Shown: positions 26,323-35,639 of the stretch, piece after piece
Position numbering within the stretch: position 1 is the stretch's first letter
Layout of the letters: the number at the start of each line of letters is the position of its first letter
Origin: Marinicella gelatinilytica
GTDB taxonomy: Bacteria > Pseudomonadota > Gammaproteobacteria > Xanthomonadales > Marinicellaceae
DNA: 64,000 nt
Assembly (NCBI RefSeq): GCF_026410405.1
Contig: NZ_JAPMLN010000003.1
Span: 1-64,000, forward strand
Reading direction: 5' to 3'
Made by a program: the position numbers and the translations under genes
The notes under the pieces: generated by a model
Told to the model about the DNA's origin: nothing
Seen by the model: the letters and a program-made list of their open reading frames with translations, nothing else
Databases searched by the model: none

Positions 26323-26822
26323 CTTTACAGCCTAACAAACGCATATCAGGTTTCACACTCATGGAAGTTTTGCTGGTGATTGTTATCATTGGCATTATGA
26401 CAACCATAGGTGTGGGTTTAGTGACCAGTCAGTCAAGTGAACGCCAGTTACAACAACAAGGCCATCAATGGCAACAGATGCTGACTTATCTATGCCAACA
26501 AGCCGTACTTAATAACCAAGCCTATGGTGTTGAGTTATCACAAAAGGCCACTCAAGTACTGGTTTTTGAGCCACCACAATGGCAACCGCTCACGCAATTT
26601 ACGGAGGCCTTACCAAATCAGGAATTATCATGGCTGGTGCAATTGGATGGTCGTGATATGCCGTTGGCGAATGACTTTGAAGCCTTGCCTCATATTGTCT
26701 GTTACAGTGATGGTCGCATCAACCCATTTAGTCTGAAACTTTGGTTAACCCAATTACCCGAGGTGACTTATGAAATTGCTTCTGAATCCCCTTGGCAAAT
26801 AACCGGTCAATGGAATGAATAA
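26316..26822 (+). CDS. gspH: Type II secretion minor pseudopilin GspH, TTG start
   Basis: A 168-residue minor pseudopilin with ISGFTLMEVLLVIVIIGIMTTIGVGLV at the N-terminus (cleavage after Gly, Glu at +5). The only start that keeps the positively charged leader and cleavage site is TTG 26316, which lies within the last Trp codon of gspG, 7 bp overlapping its stop. The next ATG would fall inside the hydrophobic core and destroy the prepilin signal. Expression therefore probably depends on translational coupling to gspG. The rest of the sequence is poorly conserved, as is usual for GspH. Confidence 0.88.
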   Translation: MVTLQPNKRISGFTLMEVLLVIVIIGIMTTIGVGLVTSQSSERQLQQQGHQWQQMLTYLCQQAVLNNQAYGVELSQKATQVLVFEPPQWQPLTQFTEALPNQELSWLVQLDGRDMPLANDFEALPHIVCYSDGRINPFSLKLWLTQLPEVTYEIASESPWQITGQWNE

Positions 26823-27174
26823 GCGTTTATCTGGGTTTACATTGTTAGAGGTGTTGTTGGCCCTTTTAATCATTAGCGTGGCTTTGGTGGCAATGGTCGA
26901 AGCGGCCGGCTTTGCTCACAAACAGACCGTGGAACTGGATCAAAGACAACAAGCCTATCGCGTCGCCGATCAGGTTCTTATGCAACTCTATCAGCGTACA
27001 ACTGTGGATGATGAGCAAGGCAGTCAACAACAAAAAGACCAAACCTATTATTGGTCAGTTGATGTTCAAAGTACTGATAATCCAAGAATTTTACGTCTCG
27101 ATGTGCGGGTTGGACTTGATCGCAACTTAGAATACGCTTTGGCACAACTGACCGGTTTCAAAAGCAATGGTTAA
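26815..27174 (+). CDS. gspI: Type II secretion minor pseudopilin GspI
   Basis: A 119-residue minor pseudopilin: MNKRLSGFTLLEVLLALLII gives a short leader, Gly cleavage site and Glu at +5. The mature part has FAHKQTVELDQRQQAYRVADQVL, matching the GspI region usually reading xxxWAxxxAxN with substitutions. It overlaps gspH by 8 bp and gspJ by 8 bp. In the pilus tip complex GspI binds GspJ and GspK. Confidence 0.92.
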   Translation: MNKRLSGFTLLEVLLALLIISVALVAMVEAAGFAHKQTVELDQRQQAYRVADQVLMQLYQRTTVDDEQGSQQQKDQTYYWSVDVQSTDNPRILRLDVRVGLDRNLEYALAQLTGFKSNG

Positions 27175-27796
27175 GGTTGCTGATTCACATAAACAAAGTG
27201 GCATGACTTTATTGGAATTGTTGGTGGCGGTTGCGCTATTGTCTATCATCGCGGTGATGGCATTTGCCTCCATCAATACTTTGGTTGATGCAAAACAGCA
27301 AATGGATGATACGGCTCAGCGTTTAAATCAAGAAAATATGGTGTTGGAACTTTTTAGTGATGACATCCAAATGGCCACCAGTCAGACACTGATGACCGCA
27401 ATCAGCAACAGCACTGATTTTACAGGGGAACCGCAAGCCATTCGTTTACAGCGTTTTAACCCATATCAAGCGGTGCCGAGACAAGGCTTGGTTAATCATT
27501 TAAAGGAACGAGTCGCCACCGTTTTAGATGTACGCTGGTTTGTGCGAGACAGTACCTGGTACCGAGCCACTCGTCCGGCTGTCAGCACCGAATATGCACC
27601 CTGGCAAGAACAAGCAATGTTGCCGATTCGACAAATACGTTGCCAATATCAGACAATCAGCGGCCAACTATTAGACCGTTGGCCACCAGATAGTCAACAG
27701 TTATCAGCCTTGCCGCGGTCGGTTCGTTGCCGACTCACTTCAGATTTAGATCGCCAGTCAGATTTGATCATTACGCCGTGGCAACAGATATGGTAA
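27167..27796 (+). CDS. gspJ: Type II secretion minor pseudopilin GspJ
   Basis: A 209-residue minor pseudopilin with KQSGMTLLELLVAVALLSIIAVMAF (cleavage after Gly, Met at +1, Glu at +5), followed by LELFSDDIQMA and a C-terminal WYRATRPAV-type beta region, consistent with GspJ. It overlaps both gspI and gspK, with the gspK ATG inside its last codons. Confidence 0.92.
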   Translation: MVKVADSHKQSGMTLLELLVAVALLSIIAVMAFASINTLVDAKQQMDDTAQRLNQENMVLELFSDDIQMATSQTLMTAISNSTDFTGEPQAIRLQRFNPYQAVPRQGLVNHLKERVATVLDVRWFVRDSTWYRATRPAVSTEYAPWQEQAMLPIRQIRCQYQTISGQLLDRWPPDSQQLSALPRSVRCRLTSDLDRQSDLIITPWQQIW

Positions 27797-28767
27797 AACA
27801 ACGACAACAAGGAATGGCTTTATTAATGGCTTTGGTGATGATGGCCATTGCGGTAACTTTGGTGGCCGGGATTTGGTACAGCAGTCGGTTAACACTGTTT
27901 CGAACCCATCATTTGCAACAAAAACTACAAGCTAAACATTTAAGCCAGGGTTTATTACTATGGGCCAGTGATTTGCTGGAAAAAGATTACACTGAATCTG
28001 ATCAATTTTATGATAATAGTGCCGACCCTTGGCATCAGGGTATTCAAGGCATTATCGTCGAGCAGGCCGTGCTTTCAGGTGAATTAAACGGTATGAATCA
28101 TTTATTTAACGTCAATAATTTAGTTATTAATGATGTGATTTCAGTAGAGCATGAGGCTTATTTCAGACGCTTATTAACAGCCCTTAATTTAGATGTCAAT
28201 ATAACCGATAAAATCATGGACTGGATAGACCAAGATCAAGAACCCCGGCAGGGTGGTGCTGAAGATTTTGCTTATGCGGCAGAAATCCCGCCTTATAAAA
28301 CCGCCGGTGGCCCTTTTTCACACGTCAATGAATTACGTTTGATTGCCGGTATGGATGATTCACAATTTAATCAGTTATTACCTTATGTTACAGCTTTACC
28401 GGTCACTAATGGCGCCACACTCATGAACATCAATACCTTGCCGCCTGTCATGATTAAGGCGCTTGATAACAGCATTAGTGAGGAATTGGCCATAAGGATT
28501 TATCAACAATGCCAAGCCAGCTTTACAACAATGGAAGATTTCTATAAATTTGATACGATTCAATATCTAGACAATATTAAGCAAATAAAACCAATTTTGA
28601 ACCAGCTCATCGGGGTGCAAACACGTTATATGCAAGCCCGTACTGAAGTGGCTTTTAAGGACAATCGCCAACATGGCTATGTTTTATTGTGGCGGCGTAA
28701 TAATGGCGCATCGCAGGTGGTCATGCGATCACCGGTTCCTTTCTTACCGTCAAATTTGGTAAACTAG
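27790..28767 (+). CDS. gspK: Type II secretion minor pseudopilin GspK
   Basis: A 325-residue large minor pseudopilin. ATG 27790 gives MVKQRQQGMALLMALVMMAIAVTL, a prepilin leader; the canonical Glu+5 is absent, as in other GspK proteins. Seen are GELNGMNHLFNVNNLV, ITDKIMDWIDQDQEPRQGGAEDFAY and PYKTAGGPFSHVNELRLIAGM, the family core. A longer frame beginning at 27727 lacks a leader and is rejected. The start overlaps the gspJ stop. The gspL gene that normally follows is instead at 46264. Confidence 0.94.
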   Translation: MVKQRQQGMALLMALVMMAIAVTLVAGIWYSSRLTLFRTHHLQQKLQAKHLSQGLLLWASDLLEKDYTESDQFYDNSADPWHQGIQGIIVEQAVLSGELNGMNHLFNVNNLVINDVISVEHEAYFRRLLTALNLDVNITDKIMDWIDQDQEPRQGGAEDFAYAAEIPPYKTAGGPFSHVNELRLIAGMDDSQFNQLLPYVTALPVTNGATLMNINTLPPVMIKALDNSISEELAIRIYQQCQASFTTMEDFYKFDTIQYLDNIKQIKPILNQLIGVQTRYMQARTEVAFKDNRQHGYVLLWRRNNGASQVVMRSPVPFLPSNLVN

Positions 28768-28771
28768 ATTC

Positions 28772-29527
28772 ATGAAAATTGCTTTTGTCGCCAGTCAATC
28801 AGAAAACGCCCAAAAATCACTTACTCAGTTGGTTAAACGTTATGGTCAAGTCGAGACTGATCAAGCTGATGTGATTGTGGTATTGGGTGGAGACGGCTTT
28901 ATGCTGCACAGCTTGCATCAATACATGTACCAAAAAATACCTTTATTTGGATTACGCCGCGGCACAGTTGGCTTTCTAATGAATGACTACCAGAAAGATG
29001 ATTTACCGAAACGAATCCAACAAGCGAAGAAAACCATTTTGCACCCACTGTCCATGACCGCAGAAAAGGTCAACGGCGAAGAATTTAATTCACTGGCCAT
29101 TAATGAAGTGTCTTTATTGCGTCAAACCAAACAATCCGCTCATATAGAAGTTAAGATTAACGGTCAAACTAAAATTGAAAACTTAGTGGGTGATGGCATT
29201 ATGGTGGCCACACCAGCCGGTAGTACGGCCTACAATTTATCAGCACACGGACCGGTGATACCTTTAGGAACACAAGTTCTGGCGGTGACACCCATCAGTC
29301 CATTTCGCCCTCGCCGTTGGCGCGGCGCGATTATTCCAAGCCATGCAGAGGTTTGTTTTAAAGTCAAAAGTCACCTGAAAAGACCCGTGGCTGCCACCGC
29401 GGATAATTTTGAAGTGCGGGATGTTAAACAAGTCAAAATTACCGAAGCCAGAGAGATTGAAATTGAAATGTTGTTTGATGAACATCATAATTTAGAAGAC
29501 CGTATTATTAATGAGCAATTTGCTTAA
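28772..29527 (+). CDS. nadK: NAD kinase
   Basis: Phosphorylates NAD to NADP. The 251-residue protein, slightly short for the family, has the GGDGFMLHSLH catalytic motif near residue 35-47, the conserved LAINEVSLLR and the GDGIMVATPAGSTAYNLSAHGPV block in the middle, and PISPFRPRRWRGAIIP near the C-terminus. It lies 4 bp after gspK and is followed 3 bp later by the 5'-nucleotidase gene, which suggests a common transcript. Confidence 0.95.
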   Translation: MKIAFVASQSENAQKSLTQLVKRYGQVETDQADVIVVLGGDGFMLHSLHQYMYQKIPLFGLRRGTVGFLMNDYQKDDLPKRIQQAKKTILHPLSMTAEKVNGEEFNSLAINEVSLLRQTKQSAHIEVKINGQTKIENLVGDGIMVATPAGSTAYNLSAHGPVIPLGTQVLAVTPISPFRPRRWRGAIIPSHAEVCFKVKSHLKRPVAATADNFEVRDVKQVKITEAREIEIEMLFDEHHNLEDRIINEQFA

Positions 29528-29530
29528 CAA

Positions 29531-30445
29531 ATGCTAACACTTGCTATTTCATCACGAACTTTATTTGATTTGGATGAAGCCCATAAAATTTTTTTAACAG
29601 AAGGTTTAGCGGCATATCGTGCATATCAGTTGGCCCATGAAGATGAGCCTTTGGATCCGGGTGTGGCGTTTCCATTGGTACACAAATTACTCAATATAAA
29701 GCACCCGGAAAGTGGTGAAGATTTGGTGGAAGTGGTGTTGGTGTCGCGTAATAACGGTGACACCGGATTACGTATTTTTAATTCCATTGAACATCACGGC
29801 TTAAACATTTCTCGTGCTGTCTTCAGTAATGGGGGATCGCCCTATGATTATTTACCGGCATTAGGCGTTGAACTGTTTTTGTCGGCGCATAACTCTGATG
29901 TTATTGGCGCCTTAAAAGCCGGCTATGCGGCCGCTCATTTAATGACCCGAAAGTCGGTTAAAACAGAAGACAGTCAAGTCAGAATCGCTTTTGATGGTGA
30001 TGCAGTGATTTTTTCTGATGAATCAGAGAAGGTTTTCCAGTCAGACGGGCTGGATGCTTTTCGTAAAAATGAGCATAACTTACAAAATCAGCCTTTGACA
30101 CCGGGACCTTTCGGTGCTTTTTTGAAAAAATTACATGATCTTCAGAATATCTTTCCACCCGGTGAGTCACCCATCAGAACTGCGCTGGTAACCGCTCGCT
30201 CGGCGCCCTCGCATAAGCGTGTTATTTTAACTCTGCGTAGTTGGGGTTTACGTATTGATGAGGCGTTGTTTCTAGGGGGGCGAGATAAATCTGAATTTTT
30301 AAAATCATTCCGGGCTGATATTTTCTTTGAGGATCAGCTGACTTATGTTAAAACAGCATCGAGGCACACCGCAACCGGTCATGTACCTTACGGAATAACC
30401 AATAATCAACCTATAGATAACACAAAAAACCATGAAAAAAATTAA
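29531..30445 (+). CDS. Cytosolic 5'-nucleotidase (NT5C1-like, PF06189)
   Basis: A 304-residue HAD-superfamily 5'-nucleotidase resembling the NT5C1 family: ISSRTLFDLDEAHKIFLTEGL at the N-terminus, the repeat-like RIAFDGDAVIFSDESEKVFQSDGL with the catalytic Asp-x-Asp, LVTARSAPSHKRVI and FLGGRDKSEFLK with FFEDQ at the C-terminus. It hydrolyses nucleoside 5'-monophosphates; placement beside nadK suggests nucleotide housekeeping. Its 3' end overlaps the cyclophilin start by 14 bp. Confidence 0.9.
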   Translation: MLTLAISSRTLFDLDEAHKIFLTEGLAAYRAYQLAHEDEPLDPGVAFPLVHKLLNIKHPESGEDLVEVVLVSRNNGDTGLRIFNSIEHHGLNISRAVFSNGGSPYDYLPALGVELFLSAHNSDVIGALKAGYAAAHLMTRKSVKTEDSQVRIAFDGDAVIFSDESEKVFQSDGLDAFRKNEHNLQNQPLTPGPFGAFLKKLHDLQNIFPPGESPIRTALVTARSAPSHKRVILTLRSWGLRIDEALFLGGRDKSEFLKSFRADIFFEDQLTYVKTASRHTATGHVPYGITNNQPIDNTKNHEKN

Positions 30446-31490
30446 CTTTACTTTAGTGCTTATCAGTTTACTTATCACTTTTAATGCACAATCCACCACG
30501 GTTCGCTTCGAAACCAATGTCGGAGATATTGACATCGAATTATATGATGACCAAGCCCCGGTCACTGTACAAAACTTTCTAAATTATGTGAATGATGGTG
30601 ATTATGATGACACAGTTATTCATCGCTCAATTCCGGGTTTTGTTTTTCAAGGCGGTGGCTACCGTTATTCCGGAAATAATGTGTTTACCACGGTTGCAAC
30701 TGATTCGCCCATCGTTCTTGAAGCCGGATTATCCAATGACGAAGGAACCATCGCCATGGCCAGAACCAGCTTCGCTGATAGTGCCACGAATCAATGGTTT
30801 ATTAATTTAGTGGATAATGTTGGTTTAAATCCAAGTGGTTCTAATGAAGGTTATGCGGTGTTTGGAAAAGTTATCAGGGGCTTGGACATCGTTAAATTTA
30901 TTGAATCATTTAAAATAGTTAATTTTGCTGGCAGTAATCTTGGACAAGCTACCAAGGATTTTCCAATTTATGGGTATTTAGCGGGTTCAGTTAAAAAAGA
31001 AAACACAGTTAAAATTAATCGTGCCTTTGTATTGTCTGATACATTTCAAATTAATGCGGGGTTATCGGGTGCTTGGTTTAACCCGGACACCAATGGCCAG
31101 GGTGTGTATTTAGAGGTATTACCCTCTGTCAATATGTTGATTTCCGCATGGTTTATATATGATTTATTACCGGGCGATACAGGGCAGAGTAATGGCATTG
31201 GTGCAACTGACCAACGCTGGTTGACCATGGAAGGAAATTATACGGAAGATTCCGTTGAGTCGTTGGTCTATTCCACAACCGGTGGTGTATTTGACAGTTC
31301 TGAATCAGTTAGCTACCAACAGATTGGAACGGTGACTATTCAGTTCAGTAGTTGTAACCGAGCGGTGATGACCTATGAATTAACGCAACCAAGCATTTCC
31401 GGCACCATTCCGTTGCACCGTCAATCAGATTCTAATGTGGATTTGTGTCAACAATTGGCAGCTGAAGCCAATCAAGGTGTTGCGCCATAA
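30432..31490 (+). CDS. Exported cyclophilin-type peptidyl-prolyl isomerase with C-terminal extension
   Basis: A 352-residue protein with a signal peptide (MKKINFTLVLISLLITFNAQS). Residues 24-190 are a cyclophilin domain: TVRFETNVGDIDIELYDDQAPVTVQNFLNYV, HRSIPGFVFQGGG, IAMAR and QWFINLVDN. The residues normally reading F-Q-G-G-D/G are present. Residues about 215-340 form a second domain (GLSGAWFNPDTNGQGVYLEV, LISAWFIYD, QRWLTMEGNY, VTIQFSSCNRAVMTY, GTIPLHR) that recurs, from memory, in secreted proteins of Xanthomonadales relatives. Likely periplasmic or secreted. Confidence 0.88.
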   Translation: MKKINFTLVLISLLITFNAQSTTVRFETNVGDIDIELYDDQAPVTVQNFLNYVNDGDYDDTVIHRSIPGFVFQGGGYRYSGNNVFTTVATDSPIVLEAGLSNDEGTIAMARTSFADSATNQWFINLVDNVGLNPSGSNEGYAVFGKVIRGLDIVKFIESFKIVNFAGSNLGQATKDFPIYGYLAGSVKKENTVKINRAFVLSDTFQINAGLSGAWFNPDTNGQGVYLEVLPSVNMLISAWFIYDLLPGDTGQSNGIGATDQRWLTMEGNYTEDSVESLVYSTTGGVFDSSESVSYQQIGTVTIQFSSCNRAVMTYELTQPSISGTIPLHRQSDSNVDLCQQLAAEANQGVAP

Positions 31491-32395
31491 ACAATCTGCT
31501 TCATGCCTTTAAACCGGTCAGGTTGCCAATGATCCACAGCCCATTGAATAAGTTGTTGTTGGGTCATTGGCTTTTTATCCGGTAAAGACTGATTCAGTAG
31601 TTGCAGTGCCAATCGAGTAACTGTCACAGGGTCTTCACGGTTAACGGCTGTGGCATGATTTTGTTTACTTAATTTGCGGCCATGTTGATTGGTTATTATT
31701 GGAAAATGCGCATACTGTGGTGTTGGTAACCCCAGCTTTTGTTGTAAAAAAATTTGTCTGGCAGTGGATTCTAAAATGTCAATACCACGCACCACGTGGG
31801 TGATACCGCTGTTAGCATCATCAACAACCACTGCCAGCTGATAACTAAATAAACCATCTTTTCGTTTAATGTTAAAGTCGCCACATTGCTTCGCTGGATT
31901 CTGTTTTTGAGGCCCCTGGAAGCCATCATCAAAACAAATATCAGTATCATCAACGATAACTCGAATTGAATGTGGTGCTGAATGATTGCCGGGCAGTAGT
32001 CGGCAGTGTCCTGGATAGGTGTCATGACCTGCCAGTTGTTTTCGGGTACAGCGGCACTGGTAGGTTAAGTTGAGTTCTTGTAGTTTTTGAAGGGCTTGTT
32101 GATAATGTTCTTGTTGCTGTTCGCTTGTTTGGTAAATAACATCACCGTCCCAGTGTAAAGCAAAAGCCTGTAAGGTTTTAAAAATACGTTCATCAGCACC
32201 GATTACGGTCCGGGTGCTGTCCACATCTTCAATACGCAAACGCCATAGACCTTGGTTACTACGTGCCTCACAATAACTAACCAGCGCCGCCAGCAGTGAT
32301 CCAAAGTGCAAATCTCCACTTGGCGACGGCGCAAATCGGCCGGTATAAACAGCTGCTTTATTGTTCAACCGGCTCCATGGTTTCTGTGGGCTCAC
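31472..32395 (-). CDS. gluQ: Glutamyl-Q tRNA(Asp) synthetase
   Basis: Attaches glutamate to queuosine in tRNA-Asp. It resembles the catalytic half of GluRS: GRFAPSPSGDLHFGSLLAAL (modified HIGH), LRIEDVD, a zinc site formed by CRCTR and YPGHCR, and KLSKQNHA as the KMSK loop. It lacks the anticodon-binding domain, as the family does. The upstream GTG at 32395 gives 307 residues and overlaps the fimX-like gene by 38 bp; a TTG at 32368 with GGAG just upstream is the alternative start. Confidence 0.93.
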   Translation of the reverse strand: MSPQKPWSRLNNKAAVYTGRFAPSPSGDLHFGSLLAALVSYCEARSNQGLWRLRIEDVDSTRTVIGADERIFKTLQAFALHWDGDVIYQTSEQQQEHYQQALQKLQELNLTYQCRCTRKQLAGHDTYPGHCRLLPGNHSAPHSIRVIVDDTDICFDDGFQGPQKQNPAKQCGDFNIKRKDGLFSYQLAVVVDDANSGITHVVRGIDILESTARQIFLQQKLGLPTPQYAHFPIITNQHGRKLSKQNHATAVNREDPVTVTRLALQLLNQSLPDKKPMTQQQLIQWAVDHWQPDRFKGMKQIVYGATP

Positions 32396-34415
32396 CGATA
32401 AAGTTACCTTGGATAAAGTTAATAGACATCTTCCACATAATGCTCATGGTATTGGCATCTTCAATAAACTCACAGATCACCTGTTTACCTTGATTGTGCG
32501 CTTTTTGAACAATGGATTTAACTTTTTCTTGGGTTTCAGGATTATCAACGAGATCAGTCATAAATGCTGAGTCTATTTTTAATAAATCCACCGGGAAGTG
32601 TTTCAAAATGCTGAATGAATTGAGCCCTGAACCGAATTTTTCCACCACTATTTTACAATTCAATGCTTTGATGGCTTTAATGATGGGTTTCATTTTTGTG
32701 GCATGGGTAACCAGTTCACTTTCCTTGATCTCTAATGCCAGCTTTTGACCGGAAACGCCGGCTTGTTTAAATTGATCGGCTAGCCAACTGGGAAAAGCAG
32801 AATCGGTTAAGGATTCGGATGATATTTTAACAAACAAAGTGACATCAAACTGAGCTTGTTTAATGGCTTGAATGGCTTTCGATAACACCAAACGATCGAT
32901 GTCGTTGATGAAGCCGTATTTAATGGCCACCGGAATGAACTGCTGGGGATAAATAAGTTGATCATCGCCGGATTTCAGGCGCACCAGACATTCAAAAGAT
33001 TGCACATCGTCACCGTCAATATTGACCACCGGCTGATAATGTAAAATAAATTGATCATTTTCCAAGCCTGTAGTGATGCGATCAATCCATGCCTGGGAGG
33101 CTGCTCTGGCTTGTTTTTCTTCTTCAGCCGGATCGAAAACAGCCACTTGGTTACCGCCATCTTTGGCTAAATTCTCAATCAGATCAGTAAGGGTTTTTAT
33201 GACATTGTTGACCGACTCACTTTGTGGTGTTAGCTGTGTGACTGCAATGCTGACGGTGCAGTTGGTTGAAGTATCGCCGGCATTAAAAATCTGCTCGGTG
33301 ATTAATCGACAAATCTTACTGGCCGCTTTTTCGGCTTTTTCAATATTGGTGTTTATTTTAAGTATAAACACTGCATCGTTGTAACGGCAATAAACCGTGT
33401 CGGATCCGAATTTACTTTGCAAGAATTCAGCCACATTAGCAATAAATAAATCAAAATTACCAATACCGAGTTCTTTTTCTAAACGTTGCTCCTCATCAAT
33501 GGCAATCATGAGTAAACTATCACCGGGCTTGCTGCGGGCCTGATCTACATCGTCTGCTAACAATTCATGGAAATAACTGCGGTTATAAAATTTGGTTAAC
33601 AAATCCTTGTTTTTAATTTCAAACAGTTCTTTTTCAACTTCCGGATCAACGGACGGTAAATTAATGATAAATTGCGCGCATTGCTCGCCTTTAAAAGTGG
33701 CTTTAGAAACATCAATTAAGCCATCGAATTTTTCACCTTGTGATGTCATCATCTGAAAGCTTAGTTGCTCATCAGGTAAGGTGTTTTTATTAAGATCGCG
33801 CAGTACACTTTTGGCTTTAGCCACATCGTCCTTGGCAATCATATTCAAAAATGGCGTGACTTCTAATTCCTCAAAATCATCATACTTAAATAACTCTTGG
33901 TAGGACTGGTTGGTGTAGGCGTGCATACCATCATGAATATAAGCAATTGCCTGTTTTGACGAATCCAATAAACTATTGACTCGCTTTTCAGTTTGTCGAA
34001 GTTCACGTGCCAGTCGGATGTTTTCACGGCGTTGTCGCAGATTTTTCATATCACGCAATATCACATGTCGCATGTGTTCAGGTAATTTAGGCGAGCAGTA
34101 AGAATTGGCACCGGCTTCTATGGCATCACTGATTTGGTCAATATCAAAATCGTCAATCAAAGCAATTAACGGTAAATCTTGTCCCATGCGTTTTATGTGA
34201 TCAATCACCGTTTGTGCCGGAAGTTCTTGCTGCATTTGTTGGCACAAAACCAAATCTAATTGTTTCCTTTCTAATACACCGATTAAACTTTCTTCGTCAA
34301 AACAGCGCGTTGGACGAACGGCAATTTGGTAATTACGCAATAAAGATAATATACGCTCGGCTTCTTCTTCTGACTGATGAATAATCAAAAGATTAATGGA
34401 TTTTTCTGTGGCCAA
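32358..34415 (-). CDS. fimX: FimX-like protein: receiver-PAS-GGDEF-EAL with degenerate catalytic sites
   Basis: A 685-residue protein resembling FimX, the c-di-GMP effector of type IV pilus assembly. Seen are an N-terminal receiver-like domain lacking a clear phosphoacceptor set (about 8-130), a PAS region, a GGDEF domain in which the signature is replaced by CRYNDAVFIL (about 348), and an EAL domain reading FECLVRL (about 470) with NxSxE altered to KISSE and DDFG altered to EKFG. The loss of these residues predicts no cyclase or phosphodiesterase activity, only ligand binding. Its 3' end overlaps gluQ. Confidence 0.85.
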   Translation of the reverse strand: MATEKSINLLIIHQSEEEAERILSLLRNYQIAVRPTRCFDEESLIGVLERKQLDLVLCQQMQQELPAQTVIDHIKRMGQDLPLIALIDDFDIDQISDAIEAGANSYCSPKLPEHMRHVILRDMKNLRQRRENIRLARELRQTEKRVNSLLDSSKQAIAYIHDGMHAYTNQSYQELFKYDDFEELEVTPFLNMIAKDDVAKAKSVLRDLNKNTLPDEQLSFQMMTSQGEKFDGLIDVSKATFKGEQCAQFIINLPSVDPEVEKELFEIKNKDLLTKFYNRSYFHELLADDVDQARSKPGDSLLMIAIDEEQRLEKELGIGNFDLFIANVAEFLQSKFGSDTVYCRYNDAVFILKINTNIEKAEKAASKICRLITEQIFNAGDTSTNCTVSIAVTQLTPQSESVNNVIKTLTDLIENLAKDGGNQVAVFDPAEEEKQARAASQAWIDRITTGLENDQFILHYQPVVNIDGDDVQSFECLVRLKSGDDQLIYPQQFIPVAIKYGFINDIDRLVLSKAIQAIKQAQFDVTLFVKISSESLTDSAFPSWLADQFKQAGVSGQKLALEIKESELVTHATKMKPIIKAIKALNCKIVVEKFGSGLNSFSILKHFPVDLLKIDSAFMTDLVDNPETQEKVKSIVQKAHNQGKQVICEFIEDANTMSIMWKMSINFIQGNFIGEPTETMEPVEQ

Positions 34416-34540
34416 AAAACGACTCCTGTTACCTAATAGATTTAATTGAAGTTTACCATTATAGTCATTCGCAACGGATATGAGAAGCCGGTGAAATCGC
34501 TAATTTCAGTTATCCGCATGTCCAAGTCATTAAAAATCAA

Positions 34541-35506
34541 TTAATTAACCGGGGTTTTCGCTGTTTGTCCGGCCACTTCTTGAACCATCTTAGGCAATAA
34601 ATATCCCGGTAGTTTCCGGCGCATGCCCTCGTAAATAAGCTTTGCTTGGCTTATGTCCACTTCGAAATGGGCCGCATTTTGTACCCGATCGAATAAGTGT
34701 AAATAGTAAGGTAGTACACCATTGTTAAATAGGGCATAACTCAGTTTGATTAATGTGTCGACATCATCGTTAACAGATTTCAATAATACACTTTGATTTA
34801 GCAAGGTTACATTGTGTTGTTTTAATTTGTTAAGACTATTAATGGCGTTATCAGTTAATTCATCGGCATGGTTAATGTGTGTCACCAGGACTTTATGAAA
34901 ACGCAATCGATCTAACCAATCCATTAGGGGTTTATCAATGCGATCCGGTAATACAGTGGGTATGCGACTATGAATTCGGAGGGTTTTTATATGGTTTAGT
35001 TTAGTCAGTTGATCTGTCAGTGATTGCAAACTACTGGTGGTTAATGTCAAAGGATCGCCACCGCTGAGTATCACCTCATGAACTTCAGTATGTGCACTCA
35101 AGTAATCAATGACGGCCTGCCAGTTGTGACGAGATGCCAAGTGTTTATGGTAAGGAAAATGACGGCGAAAACAGTAGCGACAGTTGACGGCACAGCTGCC
35201 TGATGCCACCAATAATACGCGGCCGTGGTATTTGTGAATAATGCCTTGATCGGCTAAAGCGTTGTGATCGCCCACCGGATCACTTGTGAAATCAGGATGA
35301 TCTTCGGTTTCTGCAGATGTTGGCAGAAACTGATTGCTTAAAGCACCTGTGTAAGGCTGTTTTTGAATTGCGTTGATGACCTCGTCAGTGACCACAGGTC
35401 TAAATAGTTTGGCGGCTTGCTGACTGTAATCTTCTTGAGTTTGCAACGTTTTGCTGTGGTCTCCGCTTAAAGCATTTTTGAGTTGCTGTTGCCAAGATTT
35501 GGCCAT
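34541..35506 (-). CDS. epmB: EF-P beta-lysylation radical SAM protein EpmB
   Basis: A lysine 2,3-aminomutase-like enzyme that makes (R)-beta-lysine for EF-P modification. The radical-SAM CxxxCxxC is visible as CAVNCRYCFRRHFPY near residue 105. Also seen are LSGGDPLT, the RIHSRIPTVLP segment, and LLNQSVLLKSVND. I start it at 35506 (MAKSWQQQL, 321 residues); the longer frame from 35554 is rejected. It is divergent from efp, whose EF-P is the substrate. Confidence 0.95.
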   Translation of the reverse strand: MAKSWQQQLKNALSGDHSKTLQTQEDYSQQAAKLFRPVVTDEVINAIQKQPYTGALSNQFLPTSAETEDHPDFTSDPVGDHNALADQGIIHKYHGRVLLVASGSCAVNCRYCFRRHFPYHKHLASRHNWQAVIDYLSAHTEVHEVILSGGDPLTLTTSSLQSLTDQLTKLNHIKTLRIHSRIPTVLPDRIDKPLMDWLDRLRFHKVLVTHINHADELTDNAINSLNKLKQHNVTLLNQSVLLKSVNDDVDTLIKLSYALFNNGVLPYYLHLFDRVQNAAHFEVDISQAKLIYEGMRRKLPGYLLPKMVQEVAGQTAKTPVN

Positions 35507-35593
35507 AATAATTGAAGTATAAAAAATAGCGGTGATTTTAACATGTAATAACATCTGAGTGGATTCAGCCTCGTTATTCTCGTTTGCAGGTAT

Positions 35594-35601
35594 GTTATAA
35601 T
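35594..35601 (+). promoter_or_regulatory. Extended -10 promoter of efp
   Basis: TGTTATAAT (the TG lies at 35593-35594) is an extended -10 box, and no good -35 was found. It lies about 38 bp upstream of the efp start codon. Confidence 0.45.
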
Positions 35602-35639
35602 CGCCAACTTCTTAAAATCATGTCCAAGGAGCCATTTAG

